Shown: positions 47,383 through 59,657 of the stretch, one piece after another
How the letters are laid out: every line of letters begins with the position of its first letter
Numbering within the stretch: the first letter of the stretch is position 1
Origin: Thuidium tamariscinum
Lineage: Eukaryota > Streptophyta > Bryopsida > Hypnales > Thuidiaceae
Assembly (NCBI GenBank): GCA_947034885.2
Contig: OX344749.2
Location: 36,017,182-36,081,181 of the forward strand
DNA length: 64,000 nt
Direction: 5' to 3'
The notes under the pieces: generated by a model
Told to the model about the DNA's origin: nothing
Databases searched by the model: none
The model's input: only the letters and a program-made list of their open reading frames with translations
Translations under genes and position numbers: made by a program

Positions 47383-49444
47383 TATAGCCACTCGCAGGAG
47401 GCACGCGTCTCGCAGTTTCGTCCATTCAACTGCTGAAGTTTCGTCCATAGGCCGGATCTCATTGTTTTTCTGTATTCTTAGTTAGGCATTTTGTTTGTGA
47501 GCAAGTTACATCGTGCGGTTACACCACTGGCTGTACCGCGGTTGAGTGCTGTAATTTCGGGTGGACAATGTCATCCTCGGCAACTTCTTTATCACGTCCT
47601 TTAGGTTCAGGCTATTTAGAATTGAAAAGACCCGAACGGAATGGCAGTCATGGCACACTTAAAATAGTGTCTGCTATATTTTGAATTTCCCTGTGCGTTT
47701 CATATCTGTGTCTTTTGGGTTATCTTTCGTACGAATATATCTTTTGAACAATGGCTCGATCTCGTCTCTATCCAACCTTACAAATTCGTTGTCTTGTTTA
47801 TGATGTGTTCTGGAAGCCTAGAATTGACACAGGAAAAAAAAATACGGTAAGTGGGATGCTGAATTAGTTCGGTAGGAAAGATTCAGTTGACAAACGAAAA
47901 AATGCATTTGATATCCCGCTTACCTTCCCCTGTATCATCCGATTTTCTCCTCTACCACAGCCGACAGAATTTTTAGGAACTTAATCCACAGAATGTCTCG
48001 CCTTATACTGTAATGCCAAGCTTATTTAGAGAGGGCACTTCATGACAACCTATTCAATTTTAACCCAGAAGTCGACTTTTTGGACGATGTACAAATTGAA
48101 AATTAGATTTCTTTCTTGGATGAAAGTCATCCTCATTTTTAGAGATACTTTATGAAGTTGGTCTATCCAAGGGTTGAACTTGATGTTATAAGAGTACATA
48201 TTTTTTTAAATTACAAATGTGAGTTTATTAAGTGGTTGATCAAGCCAAAATTGCATTGATCCTAGTTCAAACTTGGAATTGCAAAAATAAGGTCATAGAA
48301 TCAAAGAAATTACAACAATTCCAAAAAATAACCATATCAAAAGAACCTCATTTCAAATCTACTCTAACAAAATTTACTCAAAAAATGATGACATTTTGAA
48401 TGTAATTGAATTTTGAATGAATTTTGAATTTTATTTCTTAAAATTTATATAGAAATATTGGTGGTAGCATTGGTAAATGTAGGTGTATGGATGGAATCTA
48501 AAACTCAAAACAACTTTTATTTGCATATAATTTCCAAAATATTCTTCTAAATAGTATTTTATAATGATTTTTCCAAAATTGTCAATTTCGGAGAAGAATC
48601 TCAACACTTACGGATTAAAGAGTTTTAACTTCATCCCTAAAGGTTTATAGTTATTCAAAAAGCAATATAGGTAGCCAAGAGGATAGTTTGAATGAAATCC
48701 CATGGTATAGCTAGACTCCAACCTCATTTGGTAGTCAATTTCTGTTGCAAGTTTGAAAACATTTGGTTACAGTTGCCAATCCTAGCTAACATGCCAAAAG
48801 ATGACAAGATTCACTAGAATATCATGTGCCCTCCTGAGTGCAGTTTCTTGTAAGAAATGGTTTCACATTTGATGTTGGTTCCATCTTCCTTGTTTGACCA
48901 AGAGTTTTTTTTTTTTTTATGGTTCCTTTCTATTTAATGCAATTGGTCCCCCATTTGTTAAATAAAACAAAAAAAACAAAAAAAATTGCAATTAATTAGA
49001 CATAGGTAATCTTCTTTTTTTCAACAATTACAAAGAACCTTTGCAATAAGAAAAACCATATACCACAACAACAACCAAGCCAAAAAGGTTGGACAAATGA
49101 AGTGGACAAAATAATACACAAGGACAAATGAAAAACTTTGGTGAAGGAACAAGGAGATGTAGATAATCTTTTCTTGATTAGATATTGTAAGAAGCATAAT
49201 TCTACATTTGTGTAGAATAATTTTGATGATAAACATGATTGAATTGAAAGAAGATCAATATAGCTCACCTATGAAAAAAATAAACAAACTCACACAAGTT
49301 TTGAAGAAATGGTATTGTTGGCATCCTTGTTGACAACATTGCTGAAAGATATTCAAGTTTGGAATGTTGATAATAGACAGCTCAATAGAGTTTCGAAACT
49401 CCGATTTCATCATGTTATTGATGTGTAGTAGTAAAAAATCCATT
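47383..49444. other. FKBP 3' flank and AT-rich intergenic DNA
   Basis: The first several hundred bases probably include the FKBP 3' untranslated region. About 48080-48600 is the second copy of the repeat near 42040-42620. Minus-strand frames at 48996-49268 and 49021-49236 are AT-driven and not protein-like. Confidence 0.45.
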
Positions 49445-50375
49445 TTAACCCCTAAAGGACTAAAGTCCCCTCGGGGGACACTTAGAATTTCGGGCAGGCT
49501 TGTGTAACTTGAATTTTTTATATTATTTTTTGAAACTTTTTTTGAAGATAGGAAATCAGATTAGCTTTCCAAAAATATAATTTTTATTTCAATTGGTGCT
49601 TGGAAGCAAAAGTTATGCCATTCTATGTCCAAAAAGCAGTTCGTCGGGCAGGAAAAAAAAACCACAAAAAAAAATTATTTTTTATTTTTTATTTTTTTTC
49701 TTGAAGATTTTGTTTTGTTCTACATCTGAAGCTTTGTTTCATTTTATTTGGACTAATAATGAGAAAGTTACGGACAATCTTGAATTTCGGGCAATCTAAG
49801 CACCTTCTTCAGAAAATAACTTACAGAATTCATTTTTGAATGCAATTTTTCAAATTTTTCAAATTTTCTTTTTTGATAGGGCTTAGGATGTTTGCAAGAA
49901 CAAGCTCACCATTGGGATTATGGTTTTTCAATTCCATCTTAAAGTTATTAACAACTTAGTGTTTTGTTCAATCTTGGACCTACTTCTACTTAACAATTTT
50001 TTAATGAATGAAAATCAAGTAGTAGTTTTTTGAAACTTTTTTCCCTAATTTCCAACTCAAATGTTCAACATAATAAATTTTAACTTCATGGTCCATAGTG
50101 CAAAAAAATTCAACAAATGGAAATCAAAGTCATCTGAAATTGCAAATCAGAGTTCAAAAAAACTTCTTTTTCCAACTTTGAATGCTAATATCTTCTAATC
50201 GGTACGACCAAACTTCATGAAATTTTTACCATATGATCTCAGACAAGTAATTTACAAGATCCTATGGTTAGATTCTAATAAAATATTTTTTTTTGTTTTT
50301 TTGGGAGGAAGTAGCAAACATGGCAGTTTTGAGTGGTTTTCAAGCCAGAAAATGCCTCAGTCCTTTAGGGGTTAA
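49445..50375. mobile_element. piggyBac-like non-autonomous element, 923-bp body
   Basis: TTAA at 49445-49448 and 50372-50375 encloses a body that starts CCCCTAAAGGACT and ends with its exact complement AGTCCTTTAGGGG. The ends match the orphan left ends near 12610 and 35377. The interior resembles about 25320-25450. There is no transposase frame. This is the second long TTAA element after 964-1929. Confidence 0.7.
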
Positions 50376-51135
50376 CGAATGAAAAAAAGATATGAAGAAT
50401 TGTGGATGCAAGATTCTACTTCCTTTTCTAGTGCTTCAATATTTCTAATAGATAACATGGTGTCATTAGGTCTTTGCTCCAAAAACTTCTTCAAAGTTTG
50501 AAAAGCACCACCTCCATCTTGAAAGCCTACAACCTCTTCTACTATATAGTTTCTAGAATGGACATCTAGAGTCACTTTGCAACTAGAAACTATTACTTTA
50601 CCTCAAAATTAACTCCTTCTAAGCGATGGCTCTTACAAAAGGCCTTTTTTTGGAAACTTATCACCTATTGAGGTAAAATTAACAAAGTTGGGAGCGTGAC
50701 ATTGCATAACACTTAACACATAACACTTACTAGTCTTAATTTTAAGGGAGCAGAAATCTCCATAACACATATAGAGTTTTAACACTTATCGAGGTAGCAA
50801 TTATCGAGGTCTGACTGTACATCATTCCTTAATCAGATTGCACCGACTAATTCAATAGAAAAAATTATTTCCACGCTTTTTGTTGTTTACGAACTCTTAG
50901 TGCAGTTTATATTTCATATTTTCTAATGAGGTAGGAGAAGGCACATGGTGGCATTACGGTCCTTCAGGAGCCAACTGTGAACTGTCAACATATCAAATAT
51001 TGTCCCTAGGACCAAGAATACTGACACTGAGAAATTGTGCAAATTGAGTTGTGAAAGTAAATATAGTACAAATTTACAGGATCCACTAAGCAGATCTCCC
51101 ACGATGAATCTAGTCTGTTATGAAGTAAATATCCC
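50376..51135. other. 3' flank of the Ctf4-like gene
   Basis: No separate gene is seen. A 67-codon minus-strand frame (50372-50575) overlaps the transposon end and is not recognisable. The part nearest 51136 is probably 3' untranslated region. Confidence 0.4.
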
Positions 51136-54100
51136 TTAGGCTCCCTTACCCATTTTCCCAGGCCTCTGTTGTGAACTGGCCGCACCTGCTTTTCTTTTCA
51201 CTTCTGGTGCACAAGTCTGCATTTTTTTGAGAGACTGCAATATGGAATCGTTCTTGTCGTCTGCGTTGTCCTTCACTTCTGCCTTTTTCGCAAACGGATT
51301 GCTTGGCTTAAAGTTTCTGAGGGAGACAAAAGCTCCCTGGGGGACGGTGGCAGCCTCCAAAGATGCGGCTTGACTATCCTGATCTAAGACCCTTCTCTCA
51401 GAAGGCTCAATAGGGACTTTGACTCTCTTATGCGACATCTTCAGCGCTGATCGCAATTCCGGTTTGACAATGGGCTCTACAGGAGAAGGATCTGGAATGG
51501 CGTATGAAGTCGAGGCAGTCTCTCTTTCTGAGCTTTTCACATTTCTATTACCAGAAACTGGATTGCCAGTAAACCTAGGAGTAGGAGTGATGGCTTTAAA
51601 TGGTGTCTGCGGCTGATGTAGCAGAAGTGCCCCAGTTTCCTCGGCTCTCTCTCTCATACTCCTCTCCTGTGAAGTTACAAATCATTGTACCGTCAGTCAA
51701 GAGTATGAGCTTGCTTGCAGAATTCATTTGTGAGGTTGAAACCAAGGCACTGTCCCCAAATGAAATCTAACAATGTGGCAGTTCTACCCTTCAAAAGTTG
51801 CGACTGGATAGAATTATTAATGTATGGCCTAAAGAGTCAGGTGGAATAGGAATCTCGCCAGTGTGAAACTTGTAAGCTAAGTACTGGATGGCGAAGACGA
51901 AAATAGAGACGAGTACTGACCTCAAGAAGCTGGTTAATTCTCTCAGCCAAAGAGGGCAAGCGCATGGCAGTTACTAACTTCAGAGCTCCTTCCATAGACT
52001 TGTGTAGCGACAGCTGGCTGGATAGCTCCAACGCTCTTGCGAGCTTATCTCCTGAGGGAAGGGAAGTTATGCACTGTTAATGAAGACTCTAGTGCACACA
52101 GTACCATTTCCAATGCGGAACACAAGGCCAATTTGAGGTATTTTTCATTGATAGGGAGAATTCATCACGTCTTATATTGGTCTACAGCTCTCGTGGGGAT
52201 TTCTGCTGACATGTATTGTTCGTACCTTTACAAGCGGCTGCAATCAAACGCAAGAGACAGCGATCAAGCTCTGCTTCCATCTTAAACACAGCTTCATCTG
52301 CCTCATCATCTTCACGCCCTGCTGCGGCTGCTTCATCAGCCCTGGACCGTGTCTGCCAGAGAGTGAATAGTGAGATGACAGTCACTATTCTTTGACACCC
52401 TACCTCCGTGGATGTTTAACAAGCTTAACGACCAAGTAATAAAGAAATGCTAGGGAACTCGCAACGTTGACAGCATCCAATACACAACTTGGACAATCGC
52501 TGGTCCTGAGAGGAGACATGCACTTGGTACAAATACTTACATGTGTAAGATGCAATGTTCCTCTTAAGAAGTCACTCTCTAGATCATCAGCTCCCAGATC
52601 TGAGTGCACGACAGGCACTGCAGTGTTGATGACGCTCATCACCGGCTTTGGAACGACCTGAGGGTGAATCTCCGGTGCCTTACACAATACACAGTAAACC
52701 TGTGCAGTATTCAGTCCAACCACCCAATAGTTGTTTTTCTCCTTCTTCCTTTCTGCAGCAGCACTGAAGGACATTCCCACATAAAGTATTCAGCGACCTG
52801 TTTTCTAGATTCTAAGACATTTGAGTATTTGAAACTCAATAAATCCGATTTAAGCGTTGAGTCAACATGCGCTATCCAAATGGTTACCTGAACACTGGGA
52901 TCCAGCATCCATTGAATTCACTGCTATAAACCCTGAGCACTCCCTGCACGAAACAAAAGATTCAGAAACAAGCAGCGGAAGAACTATCAGGCGGAATATC
53001 ACAGGCATCTGGGTACAAGTCCAGGATGATGCAATTAGCTCCGTTCAAGGGATAGTAAGCGGCTACTAACAAGTGCCTTTGCCTCAAATAGAAGTGTATT
53101 ATACCAGTGCATCTCTTTCAACGCTATCTTCAATATAATTCAGAAGCCTATTTCAAAAACAACACTTAAAAACCTTAAAGTACCACCTTTCCAACGATCA
53201 CTTGGCACATTTCTCTGAGAAATCATTCAATCGAATCAGTACGAGGACCATGGGATCTTACCTGTGAATCATACGAACTCAGAGACCCGGCTTCTGTGAA
53301 ACCGAGCCAGGTTAATGTGGAAGCCGGACTAAGCGGAAGCCTGCCCGCTAGCAACTGTTTCTGATTTCTTACGTTCAACAACATAAACTCGAGCACTTGG
53401 TCTCCCGAAGGTAAAGGATTTGATGCGTGAAAGACGATGGCCAACTGATCTCCATTACCAGCAAGTGCAACTACTGGACCAGCTAGTGATGAGACAAATC
53501 TCTGCAGGTGAAACAGAGCGTTGATGACTTAAGGACAATGCTGAGCAGCAGATCGAATTACTTTAGGAATGAAACATCTTGCATGGTACGGCATGGCACA
53601 ATCCCTCAGATGTCCACATATCAAATATCAATCTAGGAATCCGGCCTGGTAAGCCACCTGTAATCCTGCTTCTGAATAGACACGAAGAAGATGTTGGCTT
53701 GTAGCTGCTGCTGCCCAGCCACTGCCAATCGCGACTGCTTTCACTTCCTCTTCCACCGAGAACCGCATTGACCACTACAGATGGGACGAATGTGAGCGAG
53801 AAGGAAGAGCGCAACCACATAGGGAAGACAAAATACATGAAAACAATATGCGGCCCACCCGAGCAAACAACGTTACACGAGTCAGCAAACTTGAATTCTA
53901 CTAAATGCCTGCATTGCGCAAATTGTGACAGCAAATTGATACCAACTCCCACTAACTAACTTGCAATGATACTACATTCATTAATACTACTTAACTTAAC
54001 TGCGCAACTTCGGACAAGCAAACTAATTATGCCAGATTCAACAGTTAGAAAGGCTATTCCCCCAAGCGCCAACCAAGTAGCAATAGCTAGCTTCCTCATA

Positions 54101-55452
54101 TTTAGCTACCTTGCATGTGAGGTTCGTAAGGTTAGGTTAGTCAACCTCCAACTAGAGAGTTGGCGCTACTTAGATGGTGGTGAAACGTTAATCGATACAT
54201 CTGATGCAATGAACCCATCCAGTAGAATTATATTGGTATCTGACCTCGCTATTACTTGTCCAGCTGTTAAATGGCCGGTACATAATGGTGCTAGGAGTTT
54301 TATCTCCGTTCTGCGGATTAGCGAACACACTTCCTCTCTCATTCATCGCAGCCATTGTGAATCCGAAAAAATCCGTCATGGATGGCACGCGCATACCCTT
54401 GCCAGTGTCGTGGAAGTCCACCTGCTCATCACCACATTTATGTCAAATGCAGGACGATGTTGCCCTATGACGGAATGAGAAAGATTGAATGCGGGCATCT
54501 GTTCACACCCATTTGACAACCTTAGAAAAGAATTCTTAAAACATTGAGGATCTCATCCTTTCTCCTATACTGACCCCTGTCACCAACAATTCATCTACTC
54601 ACACACCTGGTAGGCCTCTAATCTGAAAATGGAGTAAGCATGACTAGGCTAAGTATCTATGACCACTGACGTAGAATGGGAAAGGAGTTCTCTACTCTAC
54701 GTTAAATAGTGGTCTACAACCGCCCAATTTGTATGGTTGCACAAGAAAAGAAATCGTGTAGTGTGACGAAAATTTCATCTCATGCCGAAAGTGATGTTTT
54801 TGGTGACCTATACACTGATCTTCCAATAATAGCACACACTTCCTTGCAACCGTAAGCTAAGTAATCGAAGCAGGTGCACTATGCAGAACCAGGATTAGAG
54901 AATCAAGTGGAAAAACTGCAAAAGACTTACCTCCACATGAGCGAAGCCCGCCTCTGTTTCGACACGACTAATGCATCCCAGCATGTTGTAAGCCAAGAAG
55001 CGGCTCTTCCTATCGTTTAGTGTGCATCCTGGCTGAACAGAGGCTTGCATTACAGGGCCTGACGGAGCAGAAGATCGGGGAGGTCGAGAGTAGCTAGTTT
55101 CCCGCGGCGGGCTGAAAACTTCAATTGGCCCTGCAGCATCCTTGACCAGTTTCGCTTTCGGGGACGGTGGAGAGGGCTCTACCTTCGCAACCTTCGCAAT
55201 CCGAGATGGTTCTCCTTCGTCGTCGTCGTCACTATCCAGGCATCGCACTCGCGACAGGCGCTTGCGTGTAGGTGGTATTTTGGGAGAACTAGGCTCGGCG
55301 GGCGACTCTGTCTCTATGTCAAGATCCTCTGCAGGGGTCATGGACTTCGATATGGACCTCTCAGTGCGCTGGGGCACTATGTCCTCGTCGTCATCACTCC
55401 ACGCGTCCAGCTTGCCTCTGAAGCGCGCAGCGGGCGCTGTCGGGGAAGACAT
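51136..55452 (-). CDS. Ctf4/AND-1/WDHD1 homologue lacking the WD40 domain
   Basis: Replisome hub that trimerises and links helicase, polymerase alpha and cohesion factors; the plant member is known as EOL1. Nine minus exons: 54931-55452, 54245-54421, 53658-53774, 53262-53501, 52888-52943, 52541-52763, 52226-52352, 51921-52051 and 51136-51666, phases agreeing, 707 residues. Residues 1-150 are an acidic Ser/Pro/Arg-rich linker (WSDDDEDIVP). The SepB/Ctf4 beta-propeller follows, from FLAYNMLGCISRVE through FHDTGKGMRVPSMTDFFGFT, GSGWAAAATS, AGPVVALAGNGDQLA, TWLGFTEAGSLSSYDS and NYWVVGLN to the helical bundle (ELDRCLLRLIAAACK, RLPSLAERINQLLE). The tail NPFAKK...SILQSLKKM is plant-like with no HMG box. 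The ~300-residue N-terminal WD40 propeller is absent: an in-frame stop lies 24 bp upstream of the ATG and no WD-like frame was found upstream. The donor after exon 3 (GTGGCT) is weak. Confidence 0.9.
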
Positions 55453-56160
55453 ATCTCTCAAACAACCCGCTGCTCAAATCCGATCCAGTTCTTTCCACTC
55501 TCCCAGATCAATTAAACTAGAAGTGCTGAGCACAATATCTCATAAAAAATCGCGATCACTCCGTTCAAAATCGAGAGAAAAAGTGCGATCACTCCCCTAA
55601 AATCAGACCTCTCAACTCAAGAAAATCCTGGGAGAAGGGGCAATTCGTGGCAGCTCCAGAAATCGGGCACTACAGCTAATCCAGCATGCAGCTTCCAATG
55701 CAAGCTACCTCTTCCAGTCCTGTCAAATCTCCAAAGACTGAGTCTGAAATCTAACAACTAAGCGTGAATACTCCTTTCAAAACACATTTCACTGGACTCA
55801 AACACAAATGCAAGATTAAAAAATGCGCAAAATGTCTGCGAAATGGAGCAATTTCAAGCGTGATTACTCTAGGGTATGGACTCTCACACTGTTATTCACG
55901 AACTAAAGCGAATTACAATCCGAGATGTGTGCTTACACTCAAGGACTCTGATCGGCATCCAGTCGCGTAAGCTGAACATTGGAGGGGAAGAGTGTTGGCG
56001 GCATAGAGTGGGACTGTGGCGGGAGATTCAGAAAGGATTAGGGCGGGAAAGACAAGTGGATGAAGAACCTTCGAGCGGAAAATGATGGCCGCATTCATCC
56101 ATTTGGATGTGACCGTCCCAACCGTCGTCATGCGTGCCGTTAGAAGTGCCTAACTATGTT
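55453..56160 (-). promoter_or_regulatory. Promoter/leader of the Ctf4-like gene with E2F site
   Basis: GC-richer stretch upstream of the ATG at 55452. GGCGGGAAA at 56042-56050 is a perfect E2F/DP consensus (inverse TTTCCCGCC); a partial one, GGCGGGAG, is at 56018-56025. E2F control is standard for replication genes in S phase and supports a gene start nearby. Short frames on both strands are not protein-like. Confidence 0.55.
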
Positions 56161-56432
56161 TCAGTTGGTGATCTGAGTTGATACCCTCCACTGTTTGATA
56201 CTCCGTACTATTCTTGCGTTTGATACCCTCCTTTCAAAGAAGTGCAGAGAATCATGGGGTTGAAACCCTTAGTGAATAATTCTGATTAGCTTTTTATATT
56301 GAACTAAAAGGAAGAGAAAATTCATTATAGTTTTCAAGAACTCCAAGTACAAAAATGAAGCATTGATAATTTTGTTTCTACTTATCTTAAGGTTGGACTT
56401 GTAAATGAAAGAAAAAAAGAAAATATTGATTG
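56161..56432. other. Intergenic
   Basis: No gene is seen. The phrase TTTGATACCCTCC-like occurs twice about 40 bp apart (near 56177 and 56220). Confidence 0.45.
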
Positions 56433-56700
56433 CATTAGACAACAGGAGACTGCGAAAGCCCTGTTCCCCGAATTGTTCCCGATCAGTAATTAATTAATTA
56501 ATTTTTTTTTTTAATTTTTTTAAAATTTCGTCCTGAAATGCAAAAAAAATTCAAAAAAAAAAAAAATTCAAAAAAAATCGGTGACGTGGCACACTCTCAA
56601 CCACGTCAGCACACGCCAGTTCCGCATTCCTGCGGCAAATTCTTGCGTTCACAGCTTCGGGAACTCACAAGCTCCCGTTGCCGTCGAATCTCCTCTAATG
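56433..56700. mobile_element. Family-H MITE copy
   Basis: Starts CATTAGACAACAGGAGAC and ends CGTCGAATCTCCTCTAATG. The interior shares the GTGACGTGGCA/ACCACGTCAGCA style of sequence with the copies at 58639-59181. It is non-coding. Confidence 0.6.
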
Positions 56701-56784
56701 TAATATTTTTTAGCCTTGGTTTGGGGAAGAGTATTTTGAGGTAGTTTTGGGCTTTTGAACATAACGTGATTATTGGGTTAAATG

Positions 56785-57069
56785 CAGTTTGTTTTTTTCA
56801 TTTCTTGTGAAGTGTCAAAGTAGTGATACTTCATTTTATTGTGGTGCTCCAAATTGTAACATTCATCCATATATTGGTTAGAAAATATCATATTAGGACA
56901 TAATATATATCTATCATCCTATTTTCATCCATTGTTTGGCAATTTCATCCAATGGTTTAAAAAATTTTGAAATTTATTGGCGATTTCATCCAAAATTTTA
57001 CTATTTATTTTCTATAGGCATGATACTAGGGAAAAAAATTTGGTCCAATTGCTAGGAAAAAAAACACTG
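56785..57069. mobile_element. hAT-like MITE, copy 3, older
   Basis: Ends CAGTTTGTTTTTTTC and GGAAAAAAAACACTG are inverted repeats. Flanks GTTAAATG (56777-56784) and GTTCCATG (57070-57077) agree at six of eight bases. The interior shares CATTCATCCATAT, CACTTCA and TTTGGCAA phrases with the copies at 24314 and 29193 but is much more diverged. Confidence 0.75.
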
Positions 57070-58638
57070 GTTCCATGTACTTTAGTGATTCCTTACACAT
57101 AGGTTAAAAAGTACATCCAAACTTATAGGTTCTTTAATTCATATATAAAAAGTATTTCAATGCTTAAAAAATTCTACTATACATAAAGAATTAAAGTTTT
57201 CATGTGGTTAAAAGTTGTTGTATGAAAATTATTTTAATAGAAATTAAAATTTAAAAAACAAATGCAAAATGAAAGTAGAAGTAAAAAAAAATTAATAAAT
57301 CTTACTCATTGCAGAATTAAAATCCAAAATATCCTTTGTTCCTATTGCCATCCATCTATGGATTTGGGTACCCACCTATGTAGTTGTTTCAAGAAGTATT
57401 TGACAAAATGTATTGTTTTTAAGCCAATATAGGTTTCAACAAATAAATTTAGAATAGACATGATCTCTTCATCCACTCAAATGGCCATATCCAATTGTAA
57501 TGCTTGATGCTTCAAGCACATGAGGATAATGAAATCTAGCATCAAAAGTTTAGCATACACAACAAAGTGAGATTTTATTTCATTCTCCTAAAAGCTAATT
57601 AATTGTTTGTGATAGCGTAGGAGGGAGATTCTAAGTAGAATTGTCTAGGGAACCATTGACATATACTCTTGCTTATACAATAGATGTTATGAATCCAATT
57701 CCTATTTTTTATATCCATTTTAGACTACATTTAGTAGATATAGATTCTACAATTTCTTATCTTTGATATCCATCATAGATTACATGTAGTTTGCATGGAA
57801 CACTCAATTGAGCCATATTTGTGCAAAAATAGGAAAATGGAAACATTTTGAAGAAATAAAAATTATAATATATTATTTAATAGTGGAAATCCTATTGTTT
57901 AACAAACTATCAAATTTAACCTTGTAGAAACTAATTTAGATTTTAACATACTAATTTTTCATGCATTTTTTCAAAAATATTCCTATTACAAATAACAACT
58001 AAAGTAGAAAAAGAAAACTATAAATACACATCAAAGCATGTATTTTATACATTTTTTAGGGTGCTCCTACAATTCATTATAATAGTATTATGGATGTAAG
58101 AAAATATTTATGTCCATTTTGTATTGCTTTGGTAGGATGTTTCATTACAAATTATTATTTTATTTATAAAAATAAATTTCTTCTATTTTGTCATCATCAT
58201 TTGTGTAATACATGATATTGCAAATGATTACATTACTACACATATGTGATTGCAAAACTTATATGCATGTGTTTTGATTCTTTTGTAAAAGAAAATATTA
58301 TGACAAAGCTTCAAGAAAAATAATTTATTCAATATTTTATCCATCTTTTAGTTTGATTTCGTGAAACCATTTTTGTTTGTGCATATGATTTATTTAGGAA
58401 TCAAATTTCACTAACAACTATGGTTGCTTATAAAGGACTTATAATTTTGGGATTATATATGGATAAGTTGTACTTGACTTGGGATGAAGGATAAGAATGG
58501 CTTTTAAGTTATACATGCAAAATATAATTATAGTTTAGAGTTCAATTGATAGTCACGCTAATTTGTACTTTTAACTTTGGTATTATAGAGTTGAACATTA
58601 TTTTATGACTATCTTTGTAGTTTTAAAAAATAGGATCC
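57070..58638. other. AT-rich intergenic DNA, nothing recognised
   Basis: No open frame of note, no clear inverted-repeat element and no promoter-like GC rise in about 1.6 kb. Confidence 0.55.
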
Positions 58639-58921
58639 CATTAGATGAAATTTGAGGGCATTTATTTTGGAGATTGCGGGTTCTCAGACTATAGGAACGT
58701 AGTTTCTGCCCTGTGAACTGGAATCCTACGTCATCACAACCCTACCACGTAATAAAAAAATTTCAGAAAATAAAAAAATTTTGGACTTATTTTAATATTT
58801 CAAGACCCCAATTTTTTTAAATTTTTTATTAAAGCCTGCTTGACAACGGTCAGCATCAATGGAAGCCATTTTCGGAACAGACCCAAAACGGCCCTGTAAT
58901 GCCCTCAAATTTCTTCTAATG
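58639..58921. mobile_element. Family-H MITE, 283 bp, first of an abutting pair
   Basis: Starts CATTAGATGAAATTTGAGGG and ends GCCCTCAAATTTCTTCTAATG (inverse ends). A second copy begins at the very next base, creating a perfect 26-bp palindrome at the join (58909-58934). It is non-coding. Confidence 0.75.
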
Positions 58922-59181
58922 CATTAGAAGAAATCTGAGGCCTGCAAGAGACTGATAGTTCCCATAGTTTGGGAACACAGTAAAGTATAGAATCACATGA
59001 ATCCAATGTGGTAGGGGCAGTGCCACGTAATTTCTTTTTGGACTTTTTTTTGTATTTCAAGACTTCCAAAAAAACCTTTTTTTTCCCGAAAATACTAACC
59101 TGACAACTCCCGGCCGTTTTGGGAACTGTTTCGGAAACAATCCCGAAACGGCCCGTTAGAGACTTCAAATTTCTTCTAATG
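58922..59181. mobile_element. Family-H MITE, 260 bp, second of an abutting pair
   Basis: Starts CATTAGAAGAAATCTGAGGC and ends ACTTCAAATTTCTTCTAATG. Internal phrases parallel the neighbouring copy (GTGCCACGTAAT versus ACCACGTAAT; GTTCCCATAGTTTGGGAAC-like). There is no spacer between the two. It is non-coding, although an 87-codon minus frame crosses it by chance. Confidence 0.75.
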
Positions 59182-59657
59182 TACCTTTCAGAAATTTTTC
59201 ATGTCCCTTTTTAAATTTTTATAAATAAAAGTCCTCTCTTAAAATATTCAAGAATGTTACAAACAATCTTCTTTCTTTCAAAAAGCCATCTTCCAAATCC
59301 AAACCCTCCAAGAACAAACTCAATCGTTTTCCAAACCCCTCCAAAACAATTTTCCCTTTCATCCCCCAAAGAAAGTCATCCTCCCTTAAACAAACTTGCA
59401 TCCTGCAGACCAAAACAAACGAATTCATTCACCAAAAAGCATCTCCTGCACTTTAAAGTTCCCGCAATTTCATTATCCACTTAGGGCTCACGTGCCTGCA
59501 ACTCGTTGCAATTTGTCGCAGGAGCGTACACAAACTTTGTATTCCCGCATTCCCTTTCCAAATTCAACCCAAATTATTCACAGCAGAAGCAAATTCGATT
59601 CCAGTGGAGTTTTGCAGAAGTTGGGTTCAACGAATTTCTTGAATAGGCTCTCCAGCT
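59182..59657 (+). promoter_or_regulatory. Promoter/leader of the small plastid membrane-protein gene
   Basis: C-rich, A-rich leader-like sequence upstream of the ATG at 59658. CACGTG at 59489-59494 is a G-box core; ATTATCC nearby at about 59472-59478 contains an inverted GATAA. A competing frame at 59396-59764 overlaps the gene start in another phase and looks like a shadow. The start site is not fixed. Confidence 0.45.

Noticed and set aside
54895-55461. Start of the Ctf4-like protein at 55461
   Set aside because: The first codon there is TTG; the first true ATG in frame is at 55452.
56785-57069. T-rich and A-rich runs as a retroposon poly(A) tail
   Set aside because: Both ends form inverted repeats starting CAG with 8-bp duplications, which fits hAT rather than a SINE.
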